Source: CAWHJB01 sp963698715
GTDB lineage: Bacteria; Chloroflexota; Anaerolineae; Anaerolineales; UBA4823
Assembly (NCBI GenBank): GCA_963698715.1
Contig: CAVORW010000003.1
Span: forward strand, 310,001 to 374,000
DNA length: 64,000 nt
Reading direction: 5' to 3'
Positions 17,448-25,368 of this stretch are shown here, piece by piece; within the stretch, counting starts at the first letter, position 1, and every line of letters begins with the position of its first letter. The notes under the pieces were generated by a model. That model had not been told where the DNA came from. It did not search any database and saw nothing but the letters and a program-made list of their open reading frames with translations. Position numbers and translations under genes: made by a program.

Positions 17448-17567
17448 ATGAGCGAACAAATTGAAGTCCTGATTACGGTACCCTTTTCCGACAAACTGAT
17501 CAATTCATTGATTGCCCTATCGCCGCGGCTTAAGATTTCATCTTGTAGAAGCCCAAAAATCAACTGA
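17448..17567 (+). pseudogene. Displaced N-terminus of the 2-hydroxyacid dehydrogenase (frameshift)
   Basis: The ATG at 17448 opens a 39-residue frame, MSEQIEVLITVPFSDKLINS then LIALSPRLKI, which is exactly the kind of N-terminus expected for the dehydrogenase that follows (beta strand, LPF-type turn, SPRL). It ends at TGA 17565-17567. The rest of the protein continues in the next frame from about 17540. A one-base insertion (or two-base loss) between about 17535 and 17560, near the run of five A, explains both frames. Confidence 0.7.
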
Positions 17568-18468
17568 GATTTCTCCGGATTTGTGGAAAAGGATTGAGGT
17601 GCTGTACACCGCCCGGATTCTACCTGCCCCCGATCAGGCTCCTCGCCTGCGCTGGATCCAATTCCCTTTTGCAGGTATAGATCATGTAGCCAATGCAGCG
17701 ATTATCAGCAACCCGGATGTTAGAGTCACCACCTCCAGTGGGACGATGGCCTCTCAGGTCGCAGAATATATTCTCGCGATGCTTTTAGGTCTTGGTCATC
17801 ATCTCCCCGAATTGATCAGCCAGCAGCGCCGGGTGGAATGGCCGCGCGACACTTGGGAGCGTTTCAGCCCGCGCGAACTGCGCGGCAGCACCGTTGGCAT
17901 CATCGGCTATGGGAGCATTGGACGCCAGCTCGCACGCCTGCTCCAACCTTTTGGCGTGGAAATACTCGCTACGAAGCAGAATGCCATGCACCCCGAAGAT
18001 CATGGCTATATCCCGGATGAAATGGGCGATCCCCAGGGCGAGATGGTACACAAACTCTACCCGGCCCAGGCGTTGAAGTCGATGATTAAAAAGTCAGACT
18101 TTGTTGTGGTGTGTGTGCCGTTGACGCCGGAGACGCGCAATCTGATCGGCCAGCAAGAGCTGGCGGCCTTCAAACCAGAAGCTTACCTGATAGATGTCTC
18201 GCGTGGCGGGATTGTGGATCAGACTGCCCTTCTGGCTGCGCTGAAAGATCGCAAACTGGCGGGTGCGGCCGTAGATGTATTTCCTGTGGAGCCGCTTCCG
18301 GAGGACAGCCCGCTGTGGAAGGCGCCTAACCTGGTGCTGACGCCTCATATCGCGGGTATCAGCACCTACTTCAACCAGCGCGCTTTGCAGTTGTTCATTG
18401 AAAATCTTCGCCGGTATATGGCTGGCCAAACCCTGCTAAATATTTTTGATCCCGAACGGGGTTATTGA
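17512..18468 (+). CDS. D-2-hydroxyacid dehydrogenase, 5' end frameshifted
   Basis: This NAD-dependent oxidoreductase would reduce a 2-keto acid. From the TTG at 17512 the frame gives 318 residues, but the first 12 or so (MPYRRGLRFHLV) do not look native; family-like sequence starts at STEISPDLWKRIEVLYTARI. The native N-terminus lies in another frame from 17448 (separate entry). The NAD-binding motif is GIIGYGSIGRQLARLL (about 128-143). Catalytic residues follow the family order: Arg in VSRGGIVD, Glu in DVFPVEPLPED, His in LTPHIAG. All are intact, so either the lesion is recent, or it is a sequence error, or translation starts inside. It is 6 bases from the HAD gene that follows, so they are probably cotranscribed. 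Confidence 0.85.
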   Translation: MPYRRGLRFHLVEAQKSTEISPDLWKRIEVLYTARILPAPDQAPRLRWIQFPFAGIDHVANAAIISNPDVRVTTSSGTMASQVAEYILAMLLGLGHHLPELISQQRRVEWPRDTWERFSPRELRGSTVGIIGYGSIGRQLARLLQPFGVEILATKQNAMHPEDHGYIPDEMGDPQGEMVHKLYPAQALKSMIKKSDFVVVCVPLTPETRNLIGQQELAAFKPEAYLIDVSRGGIVDQTALLAALKDRKLAGAAVDVFPVEPLPEDSPLWKAPNLVLTPHIAGISTYFNQRALQLFIENLRRYMAGQTLLNIFDPERGY

Positions 18469-18474
18469 GGTTTC

Positions 18475-19242
18475 GTGCCTTATCCATTCAAAGCAGTTAT
18501 CTTTGATCTGGGCAACACGCTGATCTATTTCACCGGAGTCTGGCCGGAGGTTATGGCACAGGCCGATTCAGCGCTCTTTAAACACCTGCGGGCTGTCGGG
18601 CTAAAATTAGACGAGAGCAGTTTTCTGGCAGAATTCCGGACTCGCTTGAATGCTTATTATCAGGAGCGAGAATCCGAATTTATTGAATACACTACTCGGT
18701 ATTTTTTAAAAGAAATGCTTACCGAGGTTGGATATCCGGACTTTCTCGAAAAGGCCTTGCAAGATGCGCTGCGTGAATATTACGCAGTCTCACAAAATTA
18801 CTGGCTGCTGGAGAGCGACACTCTAACAACCCTTCAGATCCTATCAAATCGCGGATACCGCCTGGGACTGGTTTCTAACGCAGCCGATGATCCTGATGTC
18901 CAGGCCCTGGTGGATAAGGCTGGCATCCGGCCCTATTTCGACCTGATCCTGACATCCGCCGCCCAAGGAATTCGGAAGCCTGATCCGCGGATTTTTAGTC
19001 CGCTGATCGATCGCTGGGGGTTTGCCCCTGGGCAAATTGCCATGGTAGGCGATACCCTGGGTGCAGACATCCTGGGGGCTCAAAATGCCGGGGTGTTCAG
19101 CATCTGGATCACAAGAAGAGCGGACACTCCCGCGAATCGTGCTCATCAGGGGACCATTCGCCCGGATGCAGTCATCGACCGGTTAATTGATCTGCCAGAC
19201 TACTTGGACCGGTTAAGCACCCGACAGCAGATGTCTGAGTAA
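18475..19242 (+). CDS. HAD-superfamily hydrolase
   Basis: The product has 255 residues and starts with GTG at 18475, six bases after the previous stop; GAGG lies just upstream. Motif I reads VIFDLGNTLIYF near residues 8-19, motif II is LGLVSNAADD, motif III lies around GIRKPDPRIF, and motif IV is MVGDTLGADILGAQNAG. The second Asp of the usual DxDxT motif is Gly, as in a subset of HAD proteins, so phosphatase activity is likely but less certain. A four-helix cap lies between motifs I and II, which is the HAD-IA type. The substrate is unknown; cotranscription with the 2-hydroxyacid dehydrogenase suggests a glycolate- or glycerate-type metabolite. Confidence 0.88.
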   Translation: MPYPFKAVIFDLGNTLIYFTGVWPEVMAQADSALFKHLRAVGLKLDESSFLAEFRTRLNAYYQERESEFIEYTTRYFLKEMLTEVGYPDFLEKALQDALREYYAVSQNYWLLESDTLTTLQILSNRGYRLGLVSNAADDPDVQALVDKAGIRPYFDLILTSAAQGIRKPDPRIFSPLIDRWGFAPGQIAMVGDTLGADILGAQNAGVFSIWITRRADTPANRAHQGTIRPDAVIDRLIDLPDYLDRLSTRQQMSE

Positions 19243-19270
19243 GCTGCGCTATTCGCATTTAGAATTAATT

Positions 19271-19314
19271 TGTGGTTAGCAGTTTTGGGTCGCAGCCTCA
19301 AATTGCTAACCACA
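19271..19314. repeat. Keto-skewed hairpin, convergent space
   Basis: TGTGGTTAGCA (19271-19281) and TGCTAACCACA (19304-19314) form a perfect 11-bp stem, with further partial pairing inside (GTTTTGGG with CTCAAAT). It lies between the converging HAD and antiporter genes, where a shared terminator might be expected, but there is no T-run. Confidence 0.7.
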
Positions 19315-19344
19315 TTTACTCAGTTTTATTCTCAGTCTGAATAA

Positions 19345-21213
19345 TCAAACCGGCAGGGCACTCTCCAGCCAGCGTTCAGCTTCGAGCAAGTCTTCAATGT
19401 TCCCCAGAATTGTCAGCCGGTCGCCAAGTTCAACTTGAGTGTTGCCGTGCGGGATAATGATCTCTCCATTTCGGCCGATAGATAGGACCAGCAAGTTTCC
19501 TGGCAGGTCCAAGGAGTTCAGCCTGCGAAACTGTCCAGCTGGATTGCGTAAATGCAATTCCCGTACATCTTGTTGATCGGTTGTATTTGTCAATAATTGC
19601 ATCATGTCCGGGCTGCGCGCCAGCATTGCCAGCAACGTGGGCCGGTATAATGTCGGTGCAAACGGGTGAACGCCAAGTCTCCGGAACTCAGTCAGCCGGG
19701 CAGGATTGTTGACCAAAGATACGATGTGGCCGATTCCCTGGTGAACGGCCTTGTGGCAAATCTGAAGGTTGCGGTCATCATCCGGTGTAAGCACCAGCAA
19801 TGCCTGGACTACATCCTCACATGCGGCCCCTAAACAATCATCGATCGTGTCGGCTTGAATGACCTCATAGCCGGCTTTGCGTGCCAGGTCGACCTTACTG
19901 GGGTCTGGCTCAATAAAGCGCACTCGATCGCTATGTCCAGCCAGGGTGCTCGCTACCTGCAGGCCAAGATCGTTAGCTCCGAACAGCACCATGTGTTTTT
20001 TTTCTTTTTCCGGAGCTTGGGGAAGTATGCTGTTAAACAAGATGGGCATGATCAGTACGGTCAAAATCGCAAACAAGATGATAGCGACATTGGCGCTTTC
20101 GGTCAGCAAGCCCAGCCTTACCCCAATCACAGCCACCGCAATTTCTAAGGATAGGTGGGTATTTAAAAGCATTGCGCTGGCCAAGGTATTGCGCCATCCA
20201 ATCTCTTTAACGAAGAGCAGGCTGGGGATGGTTTTGACACCGAGCGCTACGATGAGCAGAATAGGTAGCAGCAGCAAGCTTTGCGGCGAATCGATCAGGG
20301 CTCTCAGATCCAGGTTGGCTCCAACCGCAATAAAAAACACCGGTATAAAAAAGCCAAATCCAAACGCCTCCAGTTTGTGGACCAGATCGCTATCCTCCGG
20401 CCTTTTCAACAAAGAGATGATCATGCCTGCCAAAAAAGCGCCCAGGATGAGCTCAAGACCGAGCATCCCGGCCAGTACAACGAAGGCCATCAAGATAGCA
20501 ATAGCCCCACGCACTTTAATTTGTACAGTAACTTGGGAAAGCTCTTCGATCATAACCCGGATTCGCCGGATACGGAAAAAACCACCAGCCAGTCGGTAAA
20601 AGATGAAGAAAGCCAGAAATAGCAGCCCGACCGAGAAAATCTCCAGATCCAGGCCTTTGTTCAAGAATATGATGAATACGGTCAGCAGCACAACCGTCAC
20701 AAAATCGGCCAGCATAGCCGTATAAAAAATGGCTTGCCCGGTTTTTGTCCCGGACATTTCGCGCTGTTTAAGGACAGGCAGCAGCACACCCAGAGAAGTT
20801 GCACTCAGGATGAAAGCCAATAGCCAGGGGTCGCCTTCCAACCCAAGGGCGTTTAAGCCAAACCCAGCTGGTACAGCCAGTCCAAGTGTCAGCGCGTACA
20901 CGCCGGCTGAAAGAGGCAAGATCTTATTGCCCGGGGTTTTATGCTGCTGGCCCCGCTTTGGGGCAGGGAACAGTCTGTCAAAGTCGATTTCCAGTCCCGC
21001 CAGAAACATCAAAAAAGAAAGTCCAATGTTGCTGAATATTTCCAGCATTGGGTCTTGATGAACCAATCCTAACCCCGAGGCGCCAATCACGACACCAGCC
21101 AGTATCTCGCCGACCACAACCGGCAGCCAGCGTAAGCGTCCCAAGACGAGCGGTACGGCAAAGGCTAATACCAATACAATCAGTAAAGGTGCAAAATCCA
21201 GGTGTTCTTCCAT
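19345..21213 (-). CDS. KefB-like cation:proton antiporter with TrkA-N domain (copy 1)
   Basis: The product has 622 residues; GGAG lies 7 bases before the ATG at 21213. The first 390 or so residues form about 12 membrane segments of the Na/H-exchanger (CPA2) fold, with LPVVVGEILAGVVIGASGLG and FLMFLAGLEIDFDRL near the start and FGFGFFIPVFFIAVGANLDL in the middle. A Rossmann TrkA-N domain follows (VLFGANDLGLQVASTLAG, about 413-530), then a TrkA-C domain to the end (LVLSIGRNGEIIIPHGNTQV). The protein exchanges K+ or Na+ for protons at the cytoplasmic membrane, gated by nucleotide binding. A second copy of the same layout lies on the other side of aspA at 23416-25314. Confidence 0.92.
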   Translation of the reverse strand: MEEHLDFAPLLIVLVLAFAVPLVLGRLRWLPVVVGEILAGVVIGASGLGLVHQDPMLEIFSNIGLSFLMFLAGLEIDFDRLFPAPKRGQQHKTPGNKILPLSAGVYALTLGLAVPAGFGLNALGLEGDPWLLAFILSATSLGVLLPVLKQREMSGTKTGQAIFYTAMLADFVTVVLLTVFIIFLNKGLDLEIFSVGLLFLAFFIFYRLAGGFFRIRRIRVMIEELSQVTVQIKVRGAIAILMAFVVLAGMLGLELILGAFLAGMIISLLKRPEDSDLVHKLEAFGFGFFIPVFFIAVGANLDLRALIDSPQSLLLLPILLIVALGVKTIPSLLFVKEIGWRNTLASAMLLNTHLSLEIAVAVIGVRLGLLTESANVAIILFAILTVLIMPILFNSILPQAPEKEKKHMVLFGANDLGLQVASTLAGHSDRVRFIEPDPSKVDLARKAGYEVIQADTIDDCLGAACEDVVQALLVLTPDDDRNLQICHKAVHQGIGHIVSLVNNPARLTEFRRLGVHPFAPTLYRPTLLAMLARSPDMMQLLTNTTDQQDVRELHLRNPAGQFRRLNSLDLPGNLLVLSIGRNGEIIIPHGNTQVELGDRLTILGNIEDLLEAERWLESALPV

Positions 21214-21967
21214 TCACTTCTCCAAAAAACAATTATTTCGTTTGTACTTTGCTATTCCCAAATCCAAGAACGGGGTGTCTTGAATTTGGCCTTTTAAGTT
21301 TTACCACAATTTCACCCCCGGATAGGATGGTGTTTGACCTGAGAATTACCGCCAGGGATGGAAAAGGCCAAACTTTACACGCAAACATCCAGGTTCGAGT
21401 TCGAGTTATCCCGAACCCACGTTATTTCCAAGCCATGTCATTAGTGTATAGATTACTTAGATATTATATCAACAAAATAGCCCTAGCAGGGAGTGCCCGC
21501 CCCCGCCCCTGCGGGTGTACGCAAATGTTGTAGAAAATTATTTGGTGTTCGGTTTGTGCGGCGCCAGCCGCACAAACCGAACACCAAATCTACAAACTTT
21601 GAGTGCTCCCACCCCTGTCCATCTTTCAAAGGAAAGCATACTTTACCACAGGCGAAGTGATTTCGGGGTTCTCATCAGGATGGTTCTGTGGAAAACTCCG
21701 GGGTGGGATTTTTACATTGATTCCTGGACATGCTCTTTGTGATAGTCTTATGTGGCGATCCTGGATATTGTCCATCCGAAGATATTCTGATCTGCCGTCT
21801 ATTCAAGGCAGCCTGAATTGGTAGATGTCTCAATCATTCTTTCGGCCTTTATAATAGACAGGACTTGCGCAGTTATAGTAGGGTTGGGTGTATTTGGGCA
21901 GGCTGAGTTTGCACGGTGATTTGCAACCAATACGTATCTCTTATAGCTAGAGGGAAGGTAAGCATTT
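21214..21967. other. Non-coding space between antiporter and aspA
   Basis: This 754-base divergent space has no convincing gene. It carries a complete MITE-like element at 21514-21615. The remaining DNA is AT-rich and probably holds the promoters of the two flanking genes; a ribosome-binding site for aspA (GAGGGAAGG) lies at its right end. Confidence 0.7.
21514..21615. mobile_element. MITE-like element with ISKra4-like ends and 22-bp hairpin
   Basis: Outer left arm: GGTGTACGCAAATGTTGTAG from about 21514. Outer right arm, read as complement: GGGAGCACTCAAAGTTTGTAG from 21610. Both resemble the terminal repeat of the ISKra4-like element (GAGCACTAAAATGTTGTAG). Inside is a perfect 22-bp stem, 21541-21562 with 21567-21588, loop GCCA; the 5' arm begins TTTGGTGTTCGGTTTGTG. 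It has no coding capacity. This is the most complete copy of the family; partial copies lie at 3977 and 60230. Confidence 0.8.
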
Positions 21968-23401
21968 ATGGAAACGCGTTTGGAACATGACTTGCTAGGC
22001 GAGCGCCAGGTGCCTGATGGGTGTTATTATGGCATTCAAACTTTGCGCGCCGTGGAAAATTTTCGCATTACGGACATCCCAATATCACATTACCCTGTCT
22101 TGATTCGCTCTCTGGCTTATATCAAGAAGGCCGCTGCGCTTGCCAATCAGCGGTTGGGTTTTTTATCGGAGGAACTGGCGGTTGCGATAACTGCAGCCTG
22201 CGATGATTTATTGGCAGGTAAGTATCACGATCAATTTGTGGTCGATGTAATCCAGGGCGGCGCAGGCACTTCTACCAATATGAATGCGAATGAGGTCATC
22301 GCCAATCTGGCTCTGGAAAAACTGGGCTATTCAAAGGGGCGCTACGACATCATTCATCCATTGAACCATGTGAACATGTCCCAATCCACAAACGATGTCT
22401 ACCCAACCGCCTTACGGCTGACGCTGAGCTTGAAACTCGATCAATTAGAAACTGCACAGCAGATGCTGCGTCGTTCGCTGGATGTCAAAGGTGAGCAGTT
22501 TGCGGACGTGATCAAGATGGGCCGCACCCAGCTTCAGGATGCGGTTCCAATGACCTTGGGACAGGAATTTGAAGCCTATGCGGTAACAATCGGTGAGGAT
22601 ATCGAACGCATCAGGGAAGCGCGATCCCTGATCCGAGAAACCAATATGGGTGCAACAGCAATTGGCACCGGTTTAAACGCCCACCCAGAGTATGCAGCTA
22701 TCGTGACGGAAATATTGCGCCAGTTAAGCGGTGTGCCGGTTACTGGCGCGCCCAATCTGGTGGAAGCGACACAAGATGCGGGTGCTTACGTCCAGCTCTC
22801 GGGTGTGCTCAAACGGGTAGCGACCAAGCTGTCCAAAATCTGTAATGACCTGCGGCTGCTCTCATCCGGGCCGAGGGCCGGCTTGAATGAAATCAATTTG
22901 CCAGCCATGGCGCCCGGGTCGTCCATAATGCCGGGAAAAGTAAACCCGATCATCCCAGAAGTGATCAACCAAATTGCATTCGATGTAATCGGCAATGACA
23001 TAACCGTTACGATGGCGGCTGCCGCTGGCCAGCTTGAGCTGAACGTCATGGAGCCTGTAATTGCCTATAAGCTATTTACCTCGATCGAAATGCTCAGCCG
23101 TGGCTGCCGCACTTTGGCGGAGCGGTGCGTTGATGGGATCACAGCCAATCGTGAGGTTTGCCGGCGTATGGTTGAATCCAGCATTGGGCTGGTAACTGCT
23201 TTAAACCCGGTCATTGGTTACGAAAAATCGACCGAGATTGCCCACGAAGCCCTGGTTAGCGGCCGTTCGGTTTACGAAATTGTATTAGAGAAGAATTATC
23301 TTACCCGCGCCGAACTCGAAGATCTGCTCAAGCCGGAAAATATGACTCGACCTCGCTACTTGCGACTGGGTAAAGAGCCCGGAAGTTCGTCCAGCCCTTG
23401 A
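21968..23401 (+). CDS. aspA: Aspartate ammonia-lyase
   Basis: The product has 477 residues, the usual size. It converts L-aspartate to fumarate and ammonia. The fumarase/aspartase signature GSSIMPGKVNP lies near residue 318, with the catalytic Ser in the first part of the loop. Earlier blocks are also intact: QGGAGTSTNMNANEVIANLA (about 95-114), HVNMSQSTNDVYPTALRL, and GRTQLQDAVPMTLGQEF. MNANEV and the long central helices favour aspartase over fumarase. It stands alone, flanked on both sides by KefB-like antiporters. GAGGGAAGG precedes the ATG by 9 bases. Confidence 0.93.
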   Translation: METRLEHDLLGERQVPDGCYYGIQTLRAVENFRITDIPISHYPVLIRSLAYIKKAAALANQRLGFLSEELAVAITAACDDLLAGKYHDQFVVDVIQGGAGTSTNMNANEVIANLALEKLGYSKGRYDIIHPLNHVNMSQSTNDVYPTALRLTLSLKLDQLETAQQMLRRSLDVKGEQFADVIKMGRTQLQDAVPMTLGQEFEAYAVTIGEDIERIREARSLIRETNMGATAIGTGLNAHPEYAAIVTEILRQLSGVPVTGAPNLVEATQDAGAYVQLSGVLKRVATKLSKICNDLRLLSSGPRAGLNEINLPAMAPGSSIMPGKVNPIIPEVINQIAFDVIGNDITVTMAAAAGQLELNVMEPVIAYKLFTSIEMLSRGCRTLAERCVDGITANREVCRRMVESSIGLVTALNPVIGYEKSTEIAHEALVSGRSVYEIVLEKNYLTRAELEDLLKPENMTRPRYLRLGKEPGSSSSP

Positions 23402-23415
23402 TAGGCTCAGTCAAC

Positions 23416-25314
23416 TCAAATTCTAACCGGCTCGAGCCCGCCATTGACGAAATAGTATTCAGCAGTCTCTATATCGGCTGCGTTACCAGCCAAAGTCAGA
23501 TGATCGTGTTCTTCAATCTGAGTGTTGCCGTGTGGTAGCAGCAGCTCACCATTGCGTCTCAATGCCAGGATCAGCACATCGCCGGGAATAGTGATTTCCC
23601 GTATTTTTTTGCCCACTAGTACTGGATTCGCGACAGCAATTTCTGAAACCTCTTTATCATCCTCTGTGCTGGTCATGAGTTGGTAGAGTGCTGGGTTACG
23701 GGAAACCATGACCATCAGCGAAGCCCGGTCCAGGGCCGCGTTCATAGTGGCAACCCCAAGGGTTTTGAAGCGTTTGATATTGTTTGGAGTGTTGATCTGG
23801 GCAACTGAATGTTCGACTCCATACTCCGTATGTGCGATCCGGCACATCCGATAGCTCTTCTCGGTGTCATTATGAGTGCAAACCAGGGATTTGGCGATAT
23901 CCATCCATTCGGCAGCTTGGGGTGATAGTTCATACGTCGAGCTGTATATTGCTGTAAATTTTCGCTGCTGGGCCCGGGCAAGGCGCTCCCGATCGTCATC
24001 TATGAGAATCACCTGTTCTTGATGAAGCCGAAGCTGTTCAGCGACCTGCAAGCCTAACTCCCCCGCTCCTGAAACCAGCACTGGTCGCTGACGCTTGTCG
24101 GGACCGTCCGGGATGATCCGGATAAAGATGAGAGGGGCAGCTGTTACGGTCAGGATAGCAACCAGAATGATGGCAGAATTGACCGATTCGCTTAGTACAC
24201 CTAATCGCAATCCAATCGCAGAAGCGGCAATAATGAGTGATAGACGGGAGGACAGCAGTACTCCCGCGCCGATGGTTTCCCGCCAGCCGAATCGTTTGCG
24301 AAAGATCAGGGCAGGTACCAACTTGACCAGGGCAGCTGCAACCAGAAAGATTGGAACCAGGAGCAGTGCTTGCGGTGAGCTGATCAAGGACTGCAGATTA
24401 AAGTCCACCCCAACCATGATGAAAAAGACCGGGATAAAAAAGCCAAAGCCGAAAGCTTCCACCTGGCGGATTAATTCAATGTCCTGCGGCTTCCTGAGCA
24501 GAGACAAGATGGCCCCCGCCAGAAATGCACCCAGAATGATTTCTGTTCCCAGCATTTCGGACAGTACAATGAAAATCAACATCATTGTAAAGGCGGCTCT
24601 TATTTTGATTTGAGCGGTTGCGGAACTGAGTTCATCTAGGAGTTTGCGGACCGCTGGGATGCCGTTGAAAAACCACATCCCGAAATAATACATAAAGAAG
24701 AAAGCCACGAACAGCAAACCAATCAGCAGCAAATCCAGGGTCAGACCGCGTGATAAGGCCGCCACTTCAACCGTGATCAGCAGCATGGTAACAAAATCGG
24801 CGATTAAGGATGCAATCAGCAAAGATTGCCCATAAATCCCATTTGACAAGCCGCGCTCTTTTAATACTGGCACCACGACACCCAGGGAGGTCGTTGACAG
24901 GATTAGAGCCATCATCCAAGGATTCCGGACAAGCCCGCCGGTATAGAACAGCAGCCCTATAATGACTGAGAGAGCCAGGGTTAACACAAATGTTACTGAA
25001 CCAAGCTGAACTGGCCCCCAGCTTTCTTGAGACGTTCTCTTCTTTCCGTTTGCGAATAGACTCAGGTTAGAAAAGTCAATCTCTAGGCCGGAAAGGAACA
25101 TTAAGAACACGAAGCCAAATTCCGAAAGCAAATCCAGAATTGGATCGTGATTGGCTACCAGAGCCAGACCACTGCGGCCGATCAGGATTCCGGCGATAAT
25201 CTCTCCGACAACAATTGGTAGTTTCAACCGTTTGAACTGAGAAATCAGGAATGGGACGAGAAAGGCGAGTAGGACAACAACGAGCAAAGGTATAAAAGAT
25301 GTATGTTCATTCAT
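23416..25314 (-). CDS. KefB-like cation:proton antiporter with TrkA-N domain (copy 2)
   Basis: From the ATG at 25314 the product has 632 residues; a GTG at 25335 would add seven, and neither start has a clear ribosome site. The layout matches copy 1 at 19345: about 12 membrane segments (LPIVVGEIIAGILIGRSGLA, FLMFLSGLEIDFSNL, FGFGFFIPVFFIMVGVDF), a Rossmann TrkA-N domain (VLVSGAGELGLQVAEQLRLH), and a TrkA-C tail (LILALRRNGELLLPHGNTQI). The two proteins clearly arose by duplication but have diverged a good deal, so the duplication is not recent. It ends 15 bases from the aspA stop, converging on it. Confidence 0.92.
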   Translation of the reverse strand: MNEHTSFIPLLVVVLLAFLVPFLISQFKRLKLPIVVGEIIAGILIGRSGLALVANHDPILDLLSEFGFVFLMFLSGLEIDFSNLSLFANGKKRTSQESWGPVQLGSVTFVLTLALSVIIGLLFYTGGLVRNPWMMALILSTTSLGVVVPVLKERGLSNGIYGQSLLIASLIADFVTMLLITVEVAALSRGLTLDLLLIGLLFVAFFFMYYFGMWFFNGIPAVRKLLDELSSATAQIKIRAAFTMMLIFIVLSEMLGTEIILGAFLAGAILSLLRKPQDIELIRQVEAFGFGFFIPVFFIMVGVDFNLQSLISSPQALLLVPIFLVAAALVKLVPALIFRKRFGWRETIGAGVLLSSRLSLIIAASAIGLRLGVLSESVNSAIILVAILTVTAAPLIFIRIIPDGPDKRQRPVLVSGAGELGLQVAEQLRLHQEQVILIDDDRERLARAQQRKFTAIYSSTYELSPQAAEWMDIAKSLVCTHNDTEKSYRMCRIAHTEYGVEHSVAQINTPNNIKRFKTLGVATMNAALDRASLMVMVSRNPALYQLMTSTEDDKEVSEIAVANPVLVGKKIREITIPGDVLILALRRNGELLLPHGNTQIEEHDHLTLAGNAADIETAEYYFVNGGLEPVRI

Positions 25315-25368
25315 AGACAGAAATAAGTGTATCACGGTTTGGAAACATGCCGGTTATCATACCTGCCA

